The notes: generated from the sequence alone by a model not told the origin. Shown: positions 52,569-61,905, counted from the first letter of the stretch. The stretch: DNA of 64,000 nt from CAVWCW01 sp963753615 (GCA_963753615.1 CAVWCW010000021.1:136252-200251); one strand, 5' to 3'. Numbers and translations are program-made.

Positions 52569-54092
52569 ATGGCCCTTTACGCTTTTGACGGGACCTGGAA
52601 TGACTCGAGCGCGCCCGCTGCGCAGCGCGACACCAGGAAAGACACCAATGTGCACCGCTTCCGGGTGTTGTATCAGGGGACGACGGAGTACAAGGATGGT
52701 GTCGGAACCCGCTACGGGATGATCGGGAAGTTAATCGGGGGCCTCACCGGGGCGGGCGCTGAGCGACGTATCGACGAGCAATTTGAAGCGCTCGGACGGA
52801 ACTTCGCCTCCGGTGACACCACGATCGATGTCGTTGGATACAGTCGCGGTGCGGCGATCTCGCGCATGTTCGTGCATCGTATTGCGCGGGATTTTCAAGA
52901 CCTGCGGCGGAAAAACGGCCGGCCGCTGGATAGCCCGCCTCCGGTGCGCTTTCTCGGCTTGTTCGACACGGTTGCCTCCTTCGGTGTGCCCTGGAACGAC
53001 GACGAGGACGACTTCGAAAGGGATATCCCAGAATTCGTCGCGCACGCCTTTCACGCGATGGCACTCGATGAAACCCGGGAAACCTTCGGCATCGAACGCT
53101 GCCTGGGTAATCGGGACAAGATTACCGAAGTCTGGTTTCGCGGCGGTCACGGCGATATAGGCGGCAATGCCACCTACGTCGACCGCGCGGGAGAATGGTC
53201 GAATCGCGAACGCTCGGATATCGCCCTGAACTGGATGTTGGCAAAGGCCAAGGCCTGCGGCTTACCCGTGTCCGATCGAATCGAAAATGGCCAAGCTGAC
53301 GGTGACGCTGCAGATCCCCCCGTCACTGCTCTGGACGAAGCGATCAGCATTGGCAGCGCCGGAACCCTCTCGCGCCGAATCCATCTCGGCGATCTCATGC
53401 ACCACACCGTGGAAAAGACCGAACTCACGCGCGGAATCGATGGCCGCCTGCTGCGCCGCATCGACGTGCTGACGCGTATCGAAAATGAGGATATCGAACA
53501 GCGTGCGGAAGCCATGGACTGGATCCCCCCGGTCAGCCTGTCCCATGGACCGGATAACGTGAAGATGTCTGAAACGGCGCCCTCTCTGGTTCACCTGAGT
53601 CTGCGACGCTACCCGTTCGATGTCCTTCCTGCCCGCACCTGGAGCGCCTGGATCAAGCTGTGGGAGATAGAAAACCCCGGGATCGAAAAGGATCGGATGG
53701 ACGAGTTCTGGGCGCCCACCGATGCCGACCGGGCATTGGCTTGGGATGTATACGTGGAACTGCAAACCCGGATTGCTGTCCAGGCTCTCGGTGAAGAAGA
53801 GGGCGACGATGCGACGGCGTTGACCAGTATCTACACCCTGTTTCCGTTTTCCCGAGAAGCTATGCAGCGCCACGGTGTCGATTGCGCCAACACGGGCGCA
53901 TTGCTGACCGCCTTTTTGAATCAGAAGGTACGCGGCTTCACGGCCAAATGGCACAAGCGTTCGGTCGAAGAGCAGTGGGGACAGAATGCCGTCGCCAAAC
54001 ACCCGGATTTTCGTACTGCTTTGAAAGGCCTCCAGCCCGCGCTCAAACAGCTCGCCGTGGCGCTGTCGCGGCTGGCAGACGCCCAGTTGTAG
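52569..54092 (+). CDS. DUF2235 hydrolase with a C-terminal helical domain of unknown type
   Basis: Starts MALYAFDGTWNDSS and shares the DUF2235 core: VVGYSRGAAISR (Ser92), FLGLFDTVASFG, AFHAMALDETRETF and VWFRGGHGDIGG. Residues ~385-507 form an extra helical domain that recurs as the separate protein at 43414. 507 residues. ATG 52569 has AAGGAG upstream. It is probably a phospholipase-type effector and the extra domain may bind a partner or regulator. Confidence 0.85.
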   Translation: MALYAFDGTWNDSSAPAAQRDTRKDTNVHRFRVLYQGTTEYKDGVGTRYGMIGKLIGGLTGAGAERRIDEQFEALGRNFASGDTTIDVVGYSRGAAISRMFVHRIARDFQDLRRKNGRPLDSPPPVRFLGLFDTVASFGVPWNDDEDDFERDIPEFVAHAFHAMALDETRETFGIERCLGNRDKITEVWFRGGHGDIGGNATYVDRAGEWSNRERSDIALNWMLAKAKACGLPVSDRIENGQADGDAADPPVTALDEAISIGSAGTLSRRIHLGDLMHHTVEKTELTRGIDGRLLRRIDVLTRIENEDIEQRAEAMDWIPPVSLSHGPDNVKMSETAPSLVHLSLRRYPFDVLPARTWSAWIKLWEIENPGIEKDRMDEFWAPTDADRALAWDVYVELQTRIAVQALGEEEGDDATALTSIYTLFPFSREAMQRHGVDCANTGALLTAFLNQKVRGFTAKWHKRSVEEQWGQNAVAKHPDFRTALKGLQPALKQLAVALSRLADAQL

Positions 54093-54329
54093 TGTCGGAT
54101 TCTGTACCTTGACCCGTTAGGGCATATGCACCGCTTCCTGCCAAACTGGCGATTCCGGTCTGCATTGAGGCTTTGTTCTACCAACCAAGCGCCTCGCCGG
54201 CAGGCTAGTCGGCTGACGCGTCCAGAAAATCCCGGTAGGTTGGTGCGAATGCGGGCGGCTTCCTCGGAGTCGCTTAGGCATGCCTGAGCGCATATCGGAA
54301 CGACCAAACGACCCATGAAAAGGCGATAG

Positions 54330-54545
54330 CCAAAGAAGCAAATTTCGGGTCTGATCAAGAGCTTGCGGGCGGAACTCGGACGCGCTCAGTCGCAAGGCCA
54401 GAACGAGACCATCGGTTTCCTGGTCGCAGACGTCGAGCTGGAACCGCAGATCGCCGCCGAGTGCGTCGCAATCGCTATGACCGGTTGGTGGCCGACTTGG
54501 GCGCTTGGCAGAGCTGAAAGAACAGGTCTACATTCCCTACTATGA
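54330..54545 (+). pseudogene. Possible remnant of a trypco2-like effector-associated gene
   Basis: The open frame reads ISGLIKSLRAELGRAQSQGQ then ETIGFLVADVELEPQIAAE. This resembles the start of the trypsin-co-occurring domain 2 (I-x-x-L-R-x-E-L-x-x-A ... I-x-F-x-V-x-x-V-E-L-E). The frame has no ATG and loses the pattern after about 54470. Ordered pieces in other frames up to about 54590 (NRYDRLVADLG, LKEQVYIPYYESCKS) may be from the same or a neighbouring broken gene. The remaining parts of 54093-54736 show nothing recognisable. Confidence 0.35.
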
Positions 54546-54736
54546 GAGCTGCAAATCGCCATTGGTGACTTTAGTCGGGTCACCAGCGGGTAGACGCCTC
54601 ATAGGGAGTTGGGCAATGACGCGGATTGCCTCTCCAGAATGGTTTGCAGGTTCGAGTATGCCGGAGGGCAATCCGGCGAACGTCAGCGCGCAAGGTGCTG
54701 GCGCGGGGAAGAACCGAACATGAGGACGGAGCCGTT

Positions 54737-55891
54737 ATGCCATCGATCGTTCCCGAAGATCTAAATGCTGCCGGCACCCATGCGCTGGTGATCGGGATCA
54801 GCAGCTACCTGCACCTTGCCGACGGCGATGATCCAACGCCGGTCGGCGAGTCGTTCAACATCGAGCAGTTGTCGAGCGCCGCCCGGTCCGCTTCAGAATT
54901 TGCAGGTTGGCTGGTGCGGGAGTATCGCCACCCAAACAAGCCGCTGAAAAGCCTGCGTGTTCTGCTCTCGCCCTCGCCTGGCGAGATGCTGGACTCGGAT
55001 GTCCGGAACTTGCTTCCCGACGCCTATGCCGCGACTCGAGCCGCCGTGGAACGCGAACTTGCCGGGTTCCGGAACGCATGCAACGCCCACCGAGAAAACG
55101 TCGCTATGGTGTACATAGCGGGCCACGGGGTGCAGCTGACGAAACACGGGTCGGTCGTCTTGTTGCACGATTTCGGCGCTGCCGCTCACCTCAACCAGTT
55201 GCAGGGCGCAATCGATATGGCCGGGGTCCATGCCGGCATGAATCACCCCAACACCGCCCAGACCCAGTTCTGGTTTGTCGATGCCTGCCGCCAGAAGCCG
55301 TCCGTTGCCAGGCGCTTTGAAACAATGACGGGTGCCCTGGCGTTGGATGAGCCGACCGGCGTAGCCGAGGTGTCACCGCTGTTTCTGGCCGCCACTACCG
55401 GGCGGGCGGCCTATGGCAAGCCGGGGGGCGTTAGCTTGTTCAACGAGGCGCTGATGTGGGCGCTGCGGGATGGCGGAGCGGCGGAAGGGCCGAATAAGGA
55501 CCAGGATAACTGGCACGTATCGGTTACCCGCCTCATTAAGGTTCTGCCCAAGAAAGTAAAGGAACTCGCGAATCAATACCAGGAAGAGCAGCCCGTGGAT
55601 GTCGCCGGCAGAGTGCAGGACGCGGTTGTGCACAGTTATGACCAGCCTCCCAAGGTCGATCTGCACATCGGCCTGAGCCCGGCGGCCGCGCGGGATGTTT
55701 CCCGCGGGACCCTAGCCCGGGACGCGCAGGAGGTGATCGTGGCCGATTTTACCGGCTGGCCTCTGGCCCGGCCGGTGGATGCCGGCCTGTACTTGTTGCG
55801 AGTGGATGCCGACATGCCGTTCAGGGGGGCCCAGGCGATGCTGGATGTCGAGCCCCCCAGCTTCGCAAAGGAACTGGAGCTGAGCCAATGA
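54737..55891 (+). CDS. Caspase-family (C14) peptidase, first gene of the four-gene operon
   Basis: The caspase-like fold begins HALVIGISSYLHL and has the catalytic dyad His130 (VAMVYIAGHGVQ) and Cys184 (QFWFVDACRQ). A region of about 80 residues at the C-terminus is beta-rich (EVIVADFTGWPLARPVDAGL). 384 residues, cytosolic. ATG 54737 has a GGAG box. Prokaryotic caspases of this type act as proteases in conflict or cell-death systems, usually switched on by a partner. Its stop overlaps the next start. Confidence 0.88.
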   Translation: MPSIVPEDLNAAGTHALVIGISSYLHLADGDDPTPVGESFNIEQLSSAARSASEFAGWLVREYRHPNKPLKSLRVLLSPSPGEMLDSDVRNLLPDAYAATRAAVERELAGFRNACNAHRENVAMVYIAGHGVQLTKHGSVVLLHDFGAAAHLNQLQGAIDMAGVHAGMNHPNTAQTQFWFVDACRQKPSVARRFETMTGALALDEPTGVAEVSPLFLAATTGRAAYGKPGGVSLFNEALMWALRDGGAAEGPNKDQDNWHVSVTRLIKVLPKKVKELANQYQEEQPVDVAGRVQDAVVHSYDQPPKVDLHIGLSPAAARDVSRGTLARDAQEVIVADFTGWPLARPVDAGLYLLRVDADMPFRGAQAMLDVEPPSFAKELELSQ

Positions 55892-56922
55892 CCGAGGAAA
55901 CGACAGCCCCGATGGGTCGTTTGCGTATCGACGTCCAGTCCAACTCCTACCTGCTGCGGAACATTCTGGCGATCGAGGTGCGCGATAGCCGAATGAAGCT
56001 GATCAAGACCATGGCTCCGGGCGAAAACCTGGAGCTCGATAACGGTTTGTACCAGGTGAGCGCCGTCCTGGAAGATGGCAAACGGCACAGCCGTGTTGTT
56101 CAGATGCAGTCCGGTGCCGAGGAATCGGTGGTGCTCGGCGCCGGCGAGGCGAGAGGCGGCGCTAAATCTGTTGACGGCGGCGCCGAAGACTCGGCTCCCG
56201 CATCGTCCGCGAACCTCATAGAGCTATCCGGAGCAAGGGTCGTCGCCGAATCCGAGGGCGCTTGGCGGTTCCAACCAGACGATTCGGCGTTTGCGTCCGT
56301 ACCCCGCGCCCAGTTTGCCGTGGCGGGGCGTTTTCTGGAGGTGAGTCTCCCAGTCAATCCGGAGGGCTACGGGCCGGAGAGCGCCTGCGAAGTTCGCGTC
56401 ACACCGCGCCGGGCAGGCCCGGAACTGCGTGCCTGGATTGCGCCGGAGCGCACCGTTGCCAGCGCGCTCCAGCATATGCTCGCTTCCGGTTACATGCTGC
56501 AAGCGGCGAAGGTTGCCGGCGAGGCGACCGAACTTCTGCGAGGCAAGTACCAAGACCCGACAGGGGCCGCGCTCGGCGCCTTGGTGCTGCAGAAAGTGGG
56601 GGCTCTGGAAAAGCGCCTGAGCTGGCTGGAAAACCTGGCCCGGGATTTCGCCTGGATGCCAGACGCGAAAGTGCTGCTGGCGCTGACGCTGGCGAAAAAC
56701 AAGCAGACCCAAGAGCGGGTTGAACAATTGGTGTTGAGCGCCAGTCAGAAGCCAATGATGTTCACAGAGAGTTACTCGTTGCTATTGAACCTACTGCGGC
56801 GCTGGCCCTGGAAGAACGAGTCGCCGAGCCGCACAGCCGGGCTCGAAGCATTGACAAAAACCGCACCCTACACCGAGTGGGAGGCGATCACCTGGACCCA
56901 TTGGCTACCCGAAGAGGACTGA
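55888..56922 (+). CDS. Unknown protein, second gene of the caspase operon
   Basis: Residues ~10-80 form a small beta domain (GRLRIDVQSNSYLLRN, LELDNGLYQVSAVLEDG), rather like the C-terminal part of the caspase in the gene before. An Ala/Gly/Ser linker, a second beta segment (about 115-195) and an all-helical C-terminal half (about 200-340, repeat-like) follow. 344 residues, no signal. Translationally coupled to the caspase by an ATGA overlap and 2 bp from the next gene. It could be the sensor, substrate or inhibitor of the caspase; no family is recognised. Confidence 0.75.
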   Translation: MTEETTAPMGRLRIDVQSNSYLLRNILAIEVRDSRMKLIKTMAPGENLELDNGLYQVSAVLEDGKRHSRVVQMQSGAEESVVLGAGEARGGAKSVDGGAEDSAPASSANLIELSGARVVAESEGAWRFQPDDSAFASVPRAQFAVAGRFLEVSLPVNPEGYGPESACEVRVTPRRAGPELRAWIAPERTVASALQHMLASGYMLQAAKVAGEATELLRGKYQDPTGAALGALVLQKVGALEKRLSWLENLARDFAWMPDAKVLLALTLAKNKQTQERVEQLVLSASQKPMMFTESYSLLLNLLRRWPWKNESPSRTAGLEALTKTAPYTEWEAITWTHWLPEED

Positions 56923-56924
56923 AC

Positions 56925-58064
56925 ATGCTGGAACTGACACTGCTTCCGGCGAGGCAAGGAGATGCACTGTGGATACGCTGGGGCAATCCCTCCTTTCCAC
57001 ACCAAATGTTGATCGACATGGGAACCGAGGCAATCGGCCGAAAGATGCGCGAGCGGCTGGAAGCCCTCGATGAGTCGGCGCGGAAATTCGAACTGCTGGT
57101 CGTGACCCACGTCGACAGAGACCACATTGGCGGTATCCTGACATGCCTGGCCGAAGCCGACGAGCCGTTAGAAGGCGTGAGCTTCGACGACGTATGGTTC
57201 AACGGCTGGGTGCATCTGGACGGCGGCAAGGCGCATCAACCAGCGTCGGCGCCATCGGTTGGAGCAAACGCTACCGGCCTGGAGAGCTTCGGCCCCGCAC
57301 AAGGCGAGCGCCTCAGTTCCTGGTTGCGCGAGCAGGTCTGGAACAAGGCCTTCGACGGAGGCCCTGTCTGGCGTAAAGCGGACCAAGTTCCAAAGACGGT
57401 GACGCTGGCCGACGGCTTGAGGCTGACGGTGCTGGGGCCAACCCCGGAGCGGCTGATCGAGTTCAAGCCGAAATGGGAGGAAGAGGTACGCGAGGCCTTG
57501 GAGAAGGGGAGCCTTGACGAGGTTTCAGCGGGACTCGAGGCTTTCGGTTCGAAGGAGCCACCCTTGCTCGAAGCTGCCGATGATCTCGAGATTCTTGCCG
57601 AAACCAACACGACTTCGGATGGCAGTGAGGCAAATGGCAGCAGCATTGCCTTGTTGCTCGAGTACCGCGGGCGTCGACTCGTTTTATCTGGAGACGCGTT
57701 TGCCGCCGATCTCGTTGACGGATTGAAAGCGATTATGGGGCAGCAGCCAATGGGCGTGGATGCGTTCAAGCTGCCGCACCACGGGAGCAAGAAGAATATC
57801 TCCAAGGAACTGGTGGAATCAGTGAGTTGTCCGCAATGGCTGTTTTCCACCGATGGCACGCAGTTTAGGCATCCCGATGCGGTGGCATTGGCCCGAGTCA
57901 TCAGTTACAGCCGGTCGAAGCCTCCCCTGGTCTCGTTCAACGTACGCAGCAAATACAACGATTGGTGGGATAATCCGGATTGGAAGGATAGATACCAATA
58001 CACAACGCAATACGGCAACGAGAATGACGGGCTAACGCTTCAGTTCGAAATTGAAGAGGAATAA
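56925..58064 (+). CDS. Metallo-beta-lactamase-fold hydrolase (ComEC/Rec2-like), third gene of the operon
   Basis: The metal motif THVDRDHIGG (His62, Asp64, Asp66, His67) and the later LVLSGDAFA and KLPHHGSKKN are those of the ComEC-type MBL branch, which hydrolyses phosphodiesters of nucleic acids or nucleotides. 379 residues without membrane helices. A ~100-residue insertion between motifs (about 100-220) is charged and unusual. In this setting it could destroy nucleic acid or a signal nucleotide. Confidence 0.87.
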   Translation: MLELTLLPARQGDALWIRWGNPSFPHQMLIDMGTEAIGRKMRERLEALDESARKFELLVVTHVDRDHIGGILTCLAEADEPLEGVSFDDVWFNGWVHLDGGKAHQPASAPSVGANATGLESFGPAQGERLSSWLREQVWNKAFDGGPVWRKADQVPKTVTLADGLRLTVLGPTPERLIEFKPKWEEEVREALEKGSLDEVSAGLEAFGSKEPPLLEAADDLEILAETNTTSDGSEANGSSIALLLEYRGRRLVLSGDAFAADLVDGLKAIMGQQPMGVDAFKLPHHGSKKNISKELVESVSCPQWLFSTDGTQFRHPDAVALARVISYSRSKPPLVSFNVRSKYNDWWDNPDWKDRYQYTTQYGNENDGLTLQFEIEEE

Positions 58065-58103
58065 GGCGATCAAGCGGTCGCTTAAATCAGCGTGGAGGAT
58101 GCC

Positions 58104-59804
58104 ATGAGTTCGGAGCTGAACCGGTGCTGTGATTTGGTGATGAAGGGAGGGATAACCAGTGGCGTGCTTTATCCCTCAGCGATCCAGGAAGTCGCCCGAA
58201 AATTCCATCTGGTGGGTATCGGAGGCACTTCCGCTGGCGCTATAGCCGCCTGCGTTGCCGCCGCCGCAGAGTATCGTCGTCGCCAGACAGGCAGCTTCGA
58301 GGGTTTTCGAATGCTCGAGCAGGTGGCGCGCGAGTTGTCCGATTCGGAGAAGCTACAAAGCCTGTTTCGCCCTGACGGCGCGACCAAGGACCTTTTCGAC
58401 AAAGCGCTCAAACTGCTGGAAGGACGGGCCGGAACCTTGACCAAGGCCGGCTTGTTTCTGCGGCGCAAGAAGATTTTCGCGGCCTTGCGAGATAACGGTT
58501 TCGGTCTTTGTACCGGTCTTGCCAATGACAACGCCGTCCAAGGCAAACCGCCCTTAACCGTATGGCTAGCCGATCTCATCGATAAGGTCGCCGGTAAGAC
58601 GGACGGCCCGCTGACCTTCCGCGATCTGCATAGCGCTTCAGTTCCAGCCAGCCTGAGCGAGAAGATGGCAGGCATGGATCAGCGATCTATCGATCTGCGA
58701 GCAGTGACGACTTGCCTGACCTTCGGCAGGCCGGTTGAGTTTCCGTTGTCACAGCGCATCTTCGCTTTCGATCCGGCCGAATGGGCGCGGTTCTTCCCGC
58801 CGCGAATTATCCAGCACCTAAAAGACGAGGCCAGCAATATCGACAGTTCCTTGCTGGCCCGTGATGGAAAGCTTGCGCTTCCGCTCGACGGCCTTCCGGT
58901 GGTCGTGGCGGCTCGGATGAGCTTGAGCTTTCCGGTGCTGTTCACCATGATCCCCCTGTGGTCACCGAACTTTCATGCACCGGAAAACCCACTTGAGCGG
59001 GTATGGTTCAGCGATGGGGGCATAACCAGCAACTTTCCCATGCACCTCTTCGATGCGCTCTATCCGCGCTGGCCGACTTTGGGAATCAACCTCCAATACT
59101 CCGATACATCCGGGTTCTCGCAGCGCAGCCGATTGCAGCGGGATGGAACCCTCGTATTTATTCCGAAGAACCGCAGAGAAGGGGTCCTTGACCTTTGGAA
59201 TCTTTTCGATGCGGGCGACGACGCTACCGAGAATGTGCTCGGGTTCGGCAAGGCGATCTTCGAAAGTGCGAAAGGTTGGCACGATAACGCCTATTTGCGA
59301 CTGCCCGGTTATCGGGACCGCATTGCCGAGATATGGTTGCAGGGCGATGAGGGCGGGCTCAATCTCAACATGGAGGATGAGTTGATCGAGGGCCTCGTGC
59401 GCCGCGGACAGCAAGCGGGCCAGGATCTAGCCGCGAATTTTGCGGACTTGCCCCCGAGTGATCCGATGTCTTGGGACGGACATCGATGGGCGCGCTTCAG
59501 ATCAGGAATGGCTGGGGTAATGGAGTGGTTGATCGAATTTAAGCGGTCGGCTGGGGACGATCCCGAAGCCAGTCGCGCGCTCACGAGTTTGCTCTCTTCG
59601 GTCGGCGCACCGCCTTGCTACAAGTTTGACTCCGACGCTCAGCGCAGAGCGGCCGAAGAAGCGACCCGGAAGTTGATCGATTGCGCGCGTGAGATCGAAA
59701 CCTTGGCGCAAGATGTGTGCTCAAACGCCCAAGACCCTTCTCACAGCCCATTCTGTGAAGGGCCGAGACCGGCGGTCAAGGTCGGTACACGGGCGCCTTT
59801 TTAG
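58104..59804 (+). CDS. Patatin-like phospholipase, fourth gene of the operon
   Basis: The oxyanion loop KGGITSGVLYP, the nucleophile GGTSAG (Ser43) and the acid SDGGITSNFP (Asp304) form a full patatin dyad. 566 residues, longer than most patatins, with a C-terminal helical extension. ATG 58104 has GGAGG seven bases upstream. Patatins in bacterial immunity degrade membrane lipids. It follows the MBL gene by 39 bases. The final 60 bases of its coding region contain a hairpin (59731-59760). Confidence 0.9.
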   Translation: MSSELNRCCDLVMKGGITSGVLYPSAIQEVARKFHLVGIGGTSAGAIAACVAAAAEYRRRQTGSFEGFRMLEQVARELSDSEKLQSLFRPDGATKDLFDKALKLLEGRAGTLTKAGLFLRRKKIFAALRDNGFGLCTGLANDNAVQGKPPLTVWLADLIDKVAGKTDGPLTFRDLHSASVPASLSEKMAGMDQRSIDLRAVTTCLTFGRPVEFPLSQRIFAFDPAEWARFFPPRIIQHLKDEASNIDSSLLARDGKLALPLDGLPVVVAARMSLSFPVLFTMIPLWSPNFHAPENPLERVWFSDGGITSNFPMHLFDALYPRWPTLGINLQYSDTSGFSQRSRLQRDGTLVFIPKNRREGVLDLWNLFDAGDDATENVLGFGKAIFESAKGWHDNAYLRLPGYRDRIAEIWLQGDEGGLNLNMEDELIEGLVRRGQQAGQDLAANFADLPPSDPMSWDGHRWARFRSGMAGVMEWLIEFKRSAGDDPEASRALTSLLSSVGAPPCYKFDSDAQRRAAEEATRKLIDCAREIETLAQDVCSNAQDPSHSPFCEGPRPAVKVGTRAPF

Positions 59805-60188
59805 TCCGACTCTACCCAGGTATCGAGTCCCTGGCGCAGGGCCTGTGTGGGTGGGCGCCGCGCTGGAGCGAAATCGATAGCTGTGGCTACCGCTTGAGTG
59901 AAGCGTAAGTCCGGGCTTGCCAAATTGGCACTCCTGCTGACATTTCTGTCCTGCTGGCGGGTGACAAACCTGTCATCGGCTTTGGGCGTAGGGGGTTAAC
60001 GGGTGGGCTCGGCTCTGGCTATGGAGACGCTCGGTGTGCCGATAAGCGGGATGGGAACCGCTCTCAAAAACCGGAAATCCTGGGATTTTGCAGGCGTTCA
60101 TCGTCGACTGCTTCTCGTCAACCCCTGCATCGTGCACCAAGATGGCACGAAGCACGCCTCTATGTTTACGATTGAGTTGGTCCAGTCA
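59805..60188. other. Intergenic region with one repeat copy
   Basis: The gap is convergent between the patatin gene and the TPR gene. Its left part holds the inverted copy of the 75-bp repeat (59815-59876). No credible gene is seen in the rest. Confidence 0.5.
59815..59876 (-). repeat. Dispersed ~75-bp repeat, family B, inverted copy 3
   Basis: On the minus strand it reads CGATTTCGCTCCAGCGCGGC then GGCCCTGCGCCAGGGACTCG and ends CGATACCTGGG. It lacks the final AAATATCC part of the other two copies. It lies 11 bases after the patatin gene. Confidence 0.78.
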
Positions 60189-61646
60189 TCACTGGCCTGC
60201 CCTTTCTCCCCCAAAATGCTCCAGCATCCGGTCCGGGTGTTGAGAAGGGGAAGCCTTCGGGCGTAGCGCGGTGAAGTATTGCTCAGCGGTACTCCGGTCG
60301 CCCTCCAACAAAGCCTTGAGTCCGCGGTAGTAATCGGCGTCGTTCGCGGCATATCCCGCCTCCAGGCCGCGCCCGAATGACGCCTTGGCGGTAACGGCGT
60401 CTCCGGCCCGTAGCGCCAGGACCCCGAGTGCGATGTCAGCGAAGGTATCGCCAGAGACAGCCGCTCTCAGTGTTGCCGCGGCCTGGGCCTGCTCGCCCGC
60501 CTCGTCATACAGGTACGCGAGCATGTGGCGGTATTTCCGGTGGGGGTATTCGGCGGACTTGAGGATGAGGAGCCGGATGCCGAGATCCGAACGGTCCAGC
60601 ATTCTTAGGGCAAGGATGCAGAACTCATACTCCGCCTGGTCGTACGTGCGCGTCAGAAGCTGCAGTGCGGACTGAAAGAACGGTTCCGCGCGCCCCTCCA
60701 AAAAATCGAGCCAGGAAATCGCCTTCCATACCGCCGCAGGGGCGTCGGGAGCCCCGGACCAGGTTGTCAGATTCGCGCGAATGCCCGCCAGCTCTTCAGC
60801 GATAGCATCTGTAGCTGCGATTCCGCTCCAGGGCTGGGACTGATCCTTGCGTTCGGCGATTCGCTGCAGGGTGTGAGCGGCGATCCGCAGGTTCCATTCA
60901 AGCCAGCGCATGGCCGGATCAAGGTCCGGATACCGGCGCAAAGCCGCTCGGATTGGGCTCAGATCCATGCGGTCGGCCAGTGGGTCCGGGGCGTTCCGGC
61001 TGACCGCCAGGGCGAACTGCAATGATCCCCAGAGCGCTTGGGCGTCCAGCGAGTCGTCATGCTGGGCGATTAAGTCGCCTGCTACTTGTTGCGCGATGCT
61101 CAGATTCCCACGTGCGAGCAAGGCGGTGGACAAGTGGTATTTGGGATCGGCCGCTTTCGGATAAAGGTCCACAAGCGCCGCGAAGACGCCAACGGCTGTT
61201 GATGTTTGGCCCAGTCTGAGCATGCTCTCGCCGTAAGCGATGCCGTCCTCCAGGGGCGGTACGTTGCCGCTCTGCGACAGCCTTTTGGCCGCCCCTTCCA
61301 GCGCCCTCCGGTACCAGCGGCTCGCAATGATGTCCTCTCCGATCCGGCTCCAACTGTCACCGACCTCCAAGAGTGCTTGCGGATTCGTGGGATCAGCCGC
61401 CCCCCCATCCCGAAGGGCCGCGTCCTGTCGCACCCTTTCGGCTGCAGATGGCTCGCCCTGGCGGTAATCGGAGGCTCCGAATTCGAAACTCAGGCTGGCA
61501 TTGATTTGCGGGAACGCCACCTGCTGGCCGAGAAAGGCAATGTCCTCTGGGCTTAGCTCAGCGCTATGCGCAGTCCCAACCGGGGTGATTGACACGAGCA
61601 CGGAGAACAACAGGGCAGTTGGCAGTGCACGGGCAGATAGCGACAT
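60189..61646 (-). CDS. Exported TPR-repeat protein
   Basis: ATG 61646 has AAGGA upstream and a clear signal peptide (ending GTAHSAE). The 485-residue protein is helical with several TPR-like repeats, best seen in ALLEVGDSWSRIGEDIIASR and AYLYDEAGEQAQAAATLR. It is a periplasmic scaffold protein of unknown partners. The longer frame to 61919 is not supported. It is convergent with the caspase operon. Confidence 0.78.
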   Translation of the reverse strand: MSLSARALPTALLFSVLVSITPVGTAHSAELSPEDIAFLGQQVAFPQINASLSFEFGASDYRQGEPSAAERVRQDAALRDGGAADPTNPQALLEVGDSWSRIGEDIIASRWYRRALEGAAKRLSQSGNVPPLEDGIAYGESMLRLGQTSTAVGVFAALVDLYPKAADPKYHLSTALLARGNLSIAQQVAGDLIAQHDDSLDAQALWGSLQFALAVSRNAPDPLADRMDLSPIRAALRRYPDLDPAMRWLEWNLRIAAHTLQRIAERKDQSQPWSGIAATDAIAEELAGIRANLTTWSGAPDAPAAVWKAISWLDFLEGRAEPFFQSALQLLTRTYDQAEYEFCILALRMLDRSDLGIRLLILKSAEYPHRKYRHMLAYLYDEAGEQAQAAATLRAAVSGDTFADIALGVLALRAGDAVTAKASFGRGLEAGYAANDADYYRGLKALLEGDRSTAEQYFTALRPKASPSQHPDRMLEHFGGERAGQ

Positions 61647-61905
61647 GAGATCCTTGGGCCAGGAGGTTGTCTGGTTATGCTGGGGTGTCGCGAGGCGAGC
61701 GGCTAATCGGTTCGGTCTCTTCGTCCAGCGAAACGGGTAGCAGCTGCCGAGTATAGTCCAATCGAGTACGGCAAGAATGACGGCCCCGTGCCGGCCGACG
61801 CCCGGCATGGGCGGCTCGCGACCTTTCGGACGCCAGCGTATACGGCACGCCGTTGCCCTCGCTTTCCCCGGCAAATCGCTGGTTAAACCGTATCTATTCA
61901 GTAAA

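Noticed and set aside
49558..54092. Calling the DUF2235 genes type VI secretion effectors
   Set aside because: The fold is shared with Tle1 effectors, but no VgrG, PAAR, Hcp or clear immunity gene is in the window, so delivery cannot be claimed.
59731..59763. Hairpin at the end of the patatin gene as a terminator
   Set aside because: It lies inside the coding sequence and has no T-run directly after the stem; it may only influence RNA stability.
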